This document shows positions 8,528 through 13,835 of a stretch of 13,835 nucleotides of DNA, piece after piece; the stretch's first letter is position 1; every line of letters begins with the position of its first letter. The DNA is taken from positions 1-13,835 of the forward strand of contig QHXE01000014.1 in NCBI GenBank assembly GCA_003222835.1, in the 5' to 3' direction. The notes under the pieces were generated by a model, which was not told the origin of the DNA, ran no database searches, and worked only from the letters and a program-made list of their open reading frames with translations. This DNA comes from Acidobacteriota bacterium (lineage in GTDB: Bacteria; Acidobacteriota; Blastocatellia; Pyrinomonadales; Pyrinomonadaceae). The translations under genes were made by a program, and so were the position numbers.

Positions 8528-10357
8528 CTATGGCTTCGACGGTTTCTTATTGTCAGGCGGTGCAGCGCGGGGAATATCGCCATCATCGAAAATGATTTGC
8601 GGGCCAGACTCCTGACCGTTTGGTTTAGGATTGCCGCGCAAGACGGGCGGAATTTTCGGAGTTGGAATTTTGACAGTCGCGATTGCCTCGGTGCGCCGCA
8701 GTATTGCGCCGCCGCGTCCCGCCACCCAGGCATTGGCGCCGCCGTGATAGGCCACCGCGAACAAAGGCGAGCTGGTTAGCGTTGGTTGCGTTTCCCAAGC
8801 TAGGCCACCATTCTTTGTTACCAGTACCCGCCCTTGATCGCCGGCGATCATTACATCATCGCGCGAGGCGACCGAGATCGCAAACAGGTTCGTTTTCAAA
8901 CCGCTCTCCTGATCTTTCCACGTCGCGCCGGCGTCGTCGGTGCGCAGGATGATTCCCTGCTCTCCGACGGCATACCCGTGGACCGCATCGGCAAAGGCGA
9001 CTGCGTGCAGCCACTCTCTTAAATTACGATGCCGTGCTTCTCATCGACGAAACGAACTGCTTCGAGCCATGCGTTGGTATTGGATGAAAGTAAGCGCCAG
9101 GTCTCGCCGCCATCGTCAGTCTTCACCATGTAGCCGCGCGCGCCCACCGCCCAGCCTAATTTGTCGTTCACAAAACAGACGCCAAGCAAATCCTGTTTGG
9201 CATCTGTACCTTGCGAAGTCCAGACGATTCCGCCATTGCTCGAATGCAGAATGGTTCCGTTATCGCCGACCACCCAACCGTTTCTTTCGTCGATGAAAGT
9301 AACTGCATTCAGGTGGACGCTCGTCCCCGAAGGACGCACCGTCCAATCTTTTCCGCCCGATCTGGTGGACAGAATTTTGCCGCGCGCACCTACAGCCCAA
9401 CCACGCGAGCCATCGATAAAGATGCTTGAAAGATCGTCGCGCCCGCCTTCAGTGAGTCGCTGCCAGGCCAGTCCACCATCGTCACTTCGAATCAACAGAC
9501 CATCGGTACCCGCCGCCCAGCCGGTATTCTCATCAGCAAAGAAAACCGTGACCAACTTTGGATTTGTCCGGACTCGCGCCGGCAGCCAAAGCTTTCCGCC
9601 ATTGGCCGTGCTCAATACCAATCCATCGCCCCCAGTGATCCAACCGTGCTGTTCGTCCGTAAAGTAGTCAGAGAGTAAATCGTTGCTCATCAGCACGTCG
9701 ATCGGCTCCCAGGTAAGTCCAGCGTCTTCACTGAAGAGCACGTGACCCCCATAACCGACTACGATTGCCTTTTTCGGACCGAGGAAGGCTACGCCGGTAA
9801 ATGGAAGCGTGCCCAGGCGCACTGCCTCCTTCCAATGCCGTCCGGACCATCCATGTAGCGCCGCCATCTGTAGTTGCGATGATGCAGCCGTACGTACCCA
9901 CAGCCCAACCATGCCTTGGATCGTCACGAGCGAACGTAATCGAGTAAAGATGATCTTTCGTCGGCGTGGGGACCGCGATCCATCTCGCTCCCGCATTCCT
10001 GGTCGTCAACACGACTCCGCGCGCCCCCACGACCAAGGCGCGCTGGCGATCCAGGACGTAAAGGCCGTTGAGCGCCGCCACCAAGCGCGTCTGCTGGCTT
10101 TCCCATCGAAAGCCGCCGTTCGCGGTATAGAGAATCACTCCGTCGGCTCCAACCGCCCACCCATGTAGCTTGTCGCTAGCGAAACGAATCGCACTGATCG
10201 CATTACCCTGCGGCAGAGGATTCTGCCATTCCCATCCGCGGTTGGACGTTTGTGCGAATGTACCTGCGGCAGTGCCAAAGCAAACGATGGCGAATAGGAT
10301 AGCGGCCAAGGAGAGAGACCTGCGCTGACTAAAGGATTTTGTCGATTGTGATAACAC
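8528..10357 (-). pseudogene. Secreted Ycf48-like (BNR-type) beta-propeller repeat protein, frameshifted
   Basis: This was a roughly 600-residue exported protein made of Ycf48/BNR-like repeats of the form GWAVGxxGxILxTxxGGxxW. From GTG 10357 the first piece has a signal peptide (arginines, then a hydrophobic core to about TFA-QT near residue 36) and three repeats, in frame to about 9827. One extra base near 9826 (a G in GGAGG, or a two-base loss) shifts to the second frame, which carries six more repeats plus the start of another (FVDEKHGIVI) until TAA at 9019-9021. The third frame resumes at once (NLREWLHAVAFAD) with about three more repeats and a proline-rich tail ending at 8528. At the second break about 25 residues of a repeat are also missing, so a deletion of roughly 75 bases is likely. 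Ycf48 proteins assist photosystem II assembly in phototrophs; in heterotrophs the role of such propellers is unknown. Confidence 0.85.
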
Positions 10358-10399
10358 TAGCTTTCGTTGAGAAGTTTATGACTGCGGTAGCCGCTTGGA

Positions 10400-10405
10400 A
10401 TTATA
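10400..10405 (-). promoter_or_regulatory. -10 box for the Ycf48-like gene
   Basis: The minus strand carries a perfect TATAAT here, which would place transcription start near 10393, about 36 bases before the GTG start. No good -35 hexamer lies at 16-18 bases, so the call rests on the -10 match and its position in a gap between two minus-strand genes. Confidence 0.45.
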
Positions 10406-10448
10406 GAGTCGCGAGCGGTCGAAAAGCGAGGAGCGCGAAAGCGAATGA

Positions 10449-10596
10449 CGTTACCGCAACCGCGAGCAGCAGCGACCGGGCCTGGGTACGCAGGCGTCCC
10501 GCCTGCTTTTTGGGTCAGCAGCTGCGCGTTGAGATTAAGCAGGCGGGACGCCTGCGTACCCAGGGGCCGGTCGCTACTGCTCGCGGTTCTGTAACG
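10449..10596. repeat. Compound palindrome: family B nested in family A
   Basis: The outer arms 10449-10482 and 10563-10596 are imperfect reverse complements built on the word AACCGCGAGCRGYAGCGACC, the same family (A) as the repeat inside queG. Inside them lie two perfectly complementary 26-base arms, 10483-10508 and 10537-10562, of family B (TGGGTACGCAGGC, loop GTCCC, then GCCTGCTT), around a 28-base centre. The queG stop codon (TAG, 10574-10576) falls within the right outer arm, so the element is partly coding. Confidence 0.9.
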
Positions 10597-11638
10597 TTCG
10601 CGCATTGCGTTGCAGTCCGCTCAGCTTGGCGCGCTTCATAGCACTATGCCGAAAACGCGCGGCGTAAGTTTCAGGCGTGAGTTCAAGGATTTCAGGCAGT
10701 GATGCGTTGACGTTTCCCTCGCGTGGTTCGAAGCGCGGCTCATCAGTTGAAGGCGTCGCCTGGTTCCACGGGCAGACGTCCTGGCAAATATCACAACCGT
10801 AAAGCCAGCCTTCCAGATGTGCGGCGAGGTCTTCGCGCATCTCCGGCGCGCGCGATTCGATCGTGGCGTGCGAGATGCAGAGATTTGAATCGATAACGTA
10901 GGGTTCGACAAGCGCTCCGGTCGGACAAGCATCGATGCAGAGCGTGCACCGGCCACATTGGTCGGCGATTTCTGCATCGTCATATTCGAGTTCAAGATTC
11001 AAGAGCAGCTCGCCGATGAAAACCCACGATCCATATTCCTGCGTAATCAAGTTTGTGTGCTTACCAATCCAGCCCAGCCCAGCGCGCACCGCCCAGGCTT
11101 TGTCCATGGTTGCCTGAATATCCACGCAGACTTTGCCGTCCGCCTCCGGCCATTGCTCCTTGATCCATGACAACAGTTCACGCAATTTGTCACCGACCAC
11201 TTCGTGATAATCGTCGCCCCACGCGTAACGCGAGACTTTACCTGTTACGGAACCGCGAGCGGTAGCGACCGGCCCTTTGCCCAGAAGGTCCGCGGCAGCA
11301 AGCGGGCCGGTCGCTACCGCTCGCGGTTCTGTAACGGTCCGCGCGCTAAGGTAAGCGGTACTGACTGCATGCTGGTGCGGCGTGTAGTAGTTCAAAGCGA
11401 CAACGACGACCGAACGTGCGGCGGGAAAAATTCTATGCGGATCCGTGCGCTGTTCGGGATCGCGCGCCATCCAACTCATCTCGCCGTGATAGCCCCGCTG
11501 AAGCCACTCTTCCAGCCGTTCGCGCTCCGACGATAGGCCACTCACCGCCGTAACTCCTACTTTGGAAAAACCTAGCTCCGCAGCCCGTTGTTTTATTTGC
11601 GCTGACCGACTTGGTATCTTTGAATAGTTACGATTCAC
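10574..11638 (-). CDS. queG: Epoxyqueuosine reductase with a translated palindromic insert
   Basis: QueG is a cobalamin- and iron-sulfur-dependent enzyme that reduces epoxyqueuosine to queuosine in the wobble position of tRNAs. Visible signatures are the N-terminal LGFSKVGV, the GKVSRYAWGDDYHEV segment, VDIQATMDKAWAVRAGLGWIGK (putative proton donor D173), and two [4Fe-4S] clusters: CGRCTLCIDACPTGAL from 228 and CDICQDVCPWN from 282, with the extra Cys at 254. Two features are odd. Residues 102-132 (VTEPRAVATGPL to GPVATARGSVT) are encoded entirely by a family A palindrome inserted in frame in a surface loop before GKVSRYAWG. The last seven or so residues (TLQNREQ) and the stop come from a second palindrome, so the HEAT-like C-terminal tail found in many QueGs is missing. 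The core catalytic region is complete and may still be active. Start is GTG 11638. The gene is divergent from nadC across 53 bases. Confidence 0.95.
   Translation of the reverse strand: MNRNYSKIPSRSAQIKQRAAELGFSKVGVTAVSGLSSERERLEEWLQRGYHGEMSWMARDPEQRTDPHRIFPAARSVVVVALNYYTPHQHAVSTAYLSARTVTEPRAVATGPLAAADLLGKGPVATARGSVTGKVSRYAWGDDYHEVVGDKLRELLSWIKEQWPEADGKVCVDIQATMDKAWAVRAGLGWIGKHTNLITQEYGSWVFIGELLLNLELEYDDAEIADQCGRCTLCIDACPTGALVEPYVIDSNLCISHATIESRAPEMREDLAAHLEGWLYGCDICQDVCPWNQATPSTDEPRFEPREGNVNASLPEILELTPETYAARFRHSAMKRAKLSGLQRNARTLQNREQ
11244..11335. repeat. Family A palindromic element inside the queG coding sequence
   Basis: The 32-base arms 11244-11275 and 11304-11335 are reverse complements at 31 of 32 positions, around a 28-base centre. 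The core word is AACCGCGAGCGGTAGCGACC. The element is 92 bases and is read through as queG residues 102-132 without a stop. The single mismatch is G-T on the + strand. The mRNA would carry a very stable hairpin within the coding region. Confidence 0.95.
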
Positions 11639-11691
11639 GTCGGACCTCTAGTATTCTCTAATGCAACAACGAACGCCATCGCTGCGAACTT

Positions 11692-12543
11692 ATGAAATCA
11701 GAAATATCACTTGCGCCGGACGTATTGTCCAGCGTCGAGCAAGCTTTGGCCGAAGATATAGGGTCCGGTGATGTGACAACCAACAGCATCGTACCAGCCG
11801 AGGCAACTCTCGAAGGGACGATTGTCGCCAAACAATTTGGCGTGGTCGCCGGGCTCTCGATTGCGCAACTTGTTTTTCAAGTGCTTGATAAGCGCGTCAG
11901 TTTCAGGCCTCGCACGAGCGACAGCGAAAACGTTAATGCCAGCCAGATCCTGGCCGTGATCAAAGGCCCAGCACGCGCGATTCTTAGCGGCGAGCGCACC
12001 GCTCTGAATTTTCTCGGCCGCATGTCGGGGATTGCCACACTCACGCAACAGTTTGTCGAAGAAGTTCGGGGCACCAGGGCCAGAATCCTCGACACGCGCA
12101 AGACCGCTCCGAACCTGCGCGCCTGCGATAAATTGGCGGTGCGCCTCGGCGGAGGAGAAAATCACCGCCTGGGGCTGCATGACATGATTTTGATCAAGGA
12201 CAACCACATAGATTTCGCGAGTTCGATCACTGAAGCTGTCAGCCATGCGCGCGAACATCGCAAGGGCCTGGAAATCGAAGTGGAAGCGCGAAGCCTGATG
12301 GATGTCGAAGAGTGTCTCGATCTGGGAGTGACATGGATATTGCTGGACAACATGTCTCACGAAGCGATTCGGCAAGCTGTTGTGCTAAACAACGGGCGCG
12401 CAAAGTTAGAAGCTTCGGGCAACGTGACTCTGGCGAACGTTCGTCACATAGCGGATACCGGAGTCGATTACATTTCGGTAGGGGCACTGACTCATTCAGT
12501 CAGGAATTTTGACGTAAGCCTGGTGGTATCAAAGGTACCGTGA
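11692..12543 (+). CDS. nadC: Nicotinate-nucleotide pyrophosphorylase (quinolinate phosphoribosyltransferase)
   Basis: This enzyme converts quinolinate and PRPP to nicotinate mononucleotide, CO2 and pyrophosphate, the third step of de novo NAD synthesis, in the cytoplasm. The 283-residue product has standard length and all family blocks: EDIGSGDVTT (21-30), GERTALNFLGRMSGIAT (100-116), DTRKTAPNLR (134-143, PRPP/quinolinate-binding arginines), GGGENHRLGLHDMILIKDNH (153-172), EIEVEA (194-199), LLDNM (217-221), LEASGNVTL (239-247) and VDYISVGALTHS (258-269). The SGN in place of the more common SGG is a tolerated variant in the family. ATG 11692 fits the conserved start; no strong Shine-Dalgarno is seen. 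It precedes nadA in the same direction, but 289 bases of repeats separate them, so co-transcription is uncertain. No nadB is visible in the window. Confidence 0.97.
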   Translation: MKSEISLAPDVLSSVEQALAEDIGSGDVTTNSIVPAEATLEGTIVAKQFGVVAGLSIAQLVFQVLDKRVSFRPRTSDSENVNASQILAVIKGPARAILSGERTALNFLGRMSGIATLTQQFVEEVRGTRARILDTRKTAPNLRACDKLAVRLGGGENHRLGLHDMILIKDNHIDFASSITEAVSHAREHRKGLEIEVEARSLMDVEECLDLGVTWILLDNMSHEAIRQAVVLNNGRAKLEASGNVTLANVRHIADTGVDYISVGALTHSVRNFDVSLVVSKVP

Positions 12544-12552
12544 TCTTCTTCC

Positions 12553-12770
12553 CCTCTCCCATTTGGGAGAGGGGTCAGGGGTGAGGGTGCGAAGCATAGC
12601 GGGGAAAAAGAGAGTAAGGAAGGTGTTTTGTTCGCTAGACCCTCACCCTGCCCTCTCCCAAAGGGGAGAGGGGTCAGGGGTGAGGGTGCGAAGCATAGCG
12701 GGGAAAAAGAGAGTAAGGAAGGTGTTTTGTTCGCTAGACCCTCACCCTGCCCTCTCCCAAAGGGAGAGGG
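12553..12770. repeat. 99-bp tandem repeat with palindromic junctions (family D)
   Basis: Two nearly identical 99-base copies (12565-12663 and 12664-12762) are followed by the start of a third. Each junction is a small palindrome of the form CTCTCCC-(A/T-rich)-GGGAGAG (12553-12570, 12652-12671, 12750-12770). Within a unit GGGTGAGGGT near the left is complementary to ACCCTCACCC near the right, so each unit can also fold on itself. The copies are almost without differences, which suggests recent duplication. The open frames crossing it (rich in SPLTPLP and GRGQGEG) are repeat translations, not genes. Confidence 0.95.
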
Positions 12771-12822
12771 TCTTTCTGAAGATTCATTGCCAGTTTGCAA
12801 ATCGAATCAGTTTTTGAATAAT

Positions 12823-12829
12823 AAAAGGA
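12823..12829 (+). promoter_or_regulatory. Ribosome binding site of nadA
   Basis: AAAAGGA lies just upstream of ATG 12833. The spacing is short but usable, and it supports this start, which gives an N-terminus of plausible NadA length before the conserved AHNYQ segment. Confidence 0.55.
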
Positions 12830-12832
12830 ACC

Positions 12833-13835
12833 ATGCAACTTAATAGCTCAAACAACGAATTAACAGGTTATCTGTCTGATGAATTCCTCGCTTACACGCC
12901 GGAAGTTGCCGTCAAGACCCAATCAATATTTGACCGTCTTCGCGGTGTGCTTCCGGACATCGAATGGCCCGTGCACGCGCCGTATGTGGCGGCTATTAAT
13001 GAGTTGAAGTCTAAGCTCAACGCTGTCATTCTCGCGCACAATTACCAGACGCCGGAAATTTTTCACGGAGTCGCGGACATTACCGGAGATTCGCTGGCTC
13101 TCGCTCAGCAGGCAGCCCGCACAGACGCGGAGGTGATCGTTCTCTGCGGCGTTAACTTCATGGCGGAAACTGCCAAGCTCCTTTCTCCCGAAAAGACGGT
13201 GCTCATTCCGGATTCGCAAGCAGGCTGTTCGCTGGCTTCGTCCATTACTCCCAACGACGTGCGTCTGCTGCGTCAGCGTTATCCGAATCAGACATTTGCT
13301 GTACCTCGGCGAATGCGGTCGAAGTAGTCGAGTCACTCGGCGTCGATCGCGTGATATTTCTTCCGGATGAGTTTCTGGGCCGCTATGTCGCGGGACAGAC
13401 GAAGGTTGAAGTCATTCTGTGGAAGGGACACTGCGAAGTGCATGAGCGATTCACCGCTGAGGATGTGCGCCACTACAAGCAACAGTTTCAGAATATCGAG
13501 GTGCTGGCGCATCCTGAATGCCCGCCAGATGTTCTGGCCGAAGTCGATTTCGTAGGTTCGACGGCTGGAATGATCAAGCACTTGAATGGGAACGCATCTC
13601 GCAGAGTGGTGATGATCACCGAATGCTCAATGTCCGATAACGTAGCCGTCGAGTTTCCGCAAATTGAATTCATACGACCGTGTAATCTTTGTCCGCACAT
13701 GAAGCGAATCACCCTGCCTAAGATTCTACGCTCGCTCCAGACCATGGAGCACAAAATTGAAATCGATCCCTCTTTAGCTGAACGAGCTCGTCGCGCAGTC
13801 GAACGAATGGTTGCGATAGGTCGCGGCTCCGGGGA
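12833..13835 (+). pseudogene. nadA: Quinolinate synthase A, interrupted by an internal deletion; 3' end outside window
   Basis: NadA is a [4Fe-4S] enzyme that condenses iminoaspartate with dihydroxyacetone phosphate to quinolinate. The first frame (12833-13327) shows [11 protein letters not shown] (H69, Y71), [21 protein letters not shown] (cluster Cys C105) and SQAGCSLA, then loses homology after RLLRQRYP. The next frame resumes directly with [18 protein letters not shown] from about 13287, then GHCEVHERF (second cluster Cys), ITECSMSDNV and NLCPHMKRITL (third cluster Cys) to the window edge. The family segment between these, roughly GVPVVTYVNTSAAVKAE, is absent. The phase change and missing length fit a deletion of about 50 bases at 13285-13289. 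That segment holds the conserved Tyr and Asn of YVN that contact substrate, so neither a ribosomal frameshift nor a join would restore activity. A second nadA elsewhere, or an assembly error here, would be needed for NAD synthesis by this route. Confidence 0.9.

Noticed and set aside
8324..8779. 151-residue forward open frame between gltA and the Ycf48-like gene
   Set aside because: It runs antisense to the Ycf48 C-terminal repeats over half its length and matches no family.
10357..10605. 82-residue minus-strand open frame over the compound palindrome
   Set aside because: Most of it is translated repeat arms; it overlaps the queG end and the Ycf48 promoter and has no conserved features.
12553..12770. 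CRISPR array
   Set aside because: The repeated units abut with no variable spacers, and there are only two full copies with palindromic joints.
12492..12800. 102-residue minus-strand open frame (and forward ones at 12563-12843) across the tandem repeat
   Set aside because: They are translations of the 99-bp repeat, open only because its unit is a multiple of three; composition is low complexity and no start signal is present.
13270..13335. Programmed ribosomal frameshift in nadA
   Set aside because: No slippery heptamer or downstream structure is seen, and a frame change alone would still lack the YVN segment.

Overview
The window is bacterial chromosomal DNA of moderate GC content, dense in genes and scattered with palindromic repeats. 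No phage, plasmid, CRISPR or rRNA/tRNA signature was found. The gene set fits a Gram-negative soil or environmental bacterium. My best guess is Acidobacteriota, perhaps Blastocatellia; it rests only on the style of the proteins (citrate synthase, multi-repeat Ycf48-like protein, cellulose-synthase-like glycosyltransferase) and on the abundance of palindromic repeats, so it is an inference, not a measurement.

Layout, left to right. (1) 1-738: a decayed radC-like gene, recognisable from about 306 and cut by a frameshift inside its metal-binding HxHPSGD motif. (2) 911-2185 (+): an M16 zinc peptidase. (3) 2190-2275: a palindromic repeat. (4) 2303-3127 (+): a WalJ/YycJ-type metallo-beta-lactamase-fold hydrolase. 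(5) 3138-3215: another palindromic repeat, between convergent genes. (6) 3220-5112 (-): a membrane-anchored PAS-GGDEF diguanylate cyclase. (7) 5328-6968 (+): a family 2 glycosyltransferase split by an in-frame TAA where its QxxRW motif should be. (8) 6982-8295 (-): citrate synthase. (9) 8528-10357 (-): a secreted Ycf48-like repeat protein broken at two places. (10) 10449-10596: a compound palindrome (one family nested in another) that supplies the end of queG. (11) 10574-11638 (-): queG, which also carries a second copy of the outer palindrome translated in frame inside its coding region. (12) 11692-12543 (+): nadC. (13) 12553-12770: a 99-bp tandem repeat. (14) 12833-13835 (+): nadA, cut by a small internal deletion and running off the window edge.

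The functional links are ordinary housekeeping. nadA and nadC belong to de novo NAD synthesis, gltA to the TCA cycle, queG to tRNA queuosine synthesis, and the cyclase to c-di-GMP signalling. The M16 peptidase and the WalJ-type hydrolase are co-oriented but separated by a repeat.

Two patterns stand out. First, four distinct palindromic repeat families occupy gaps and gene ends; one of them is translated as a 31-residue insert in QueG, much like the Rickettsia palindromic elements, and a second copy appears to have truncated the same gene. Second, four of the ten protein genes are interrupted, and three of these look like short deletions (39, about 50 and about 75 nt as judged from the expected protein families). 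Such deletions could be real decay or an assembly artefact; the sequence alone cannot decide.
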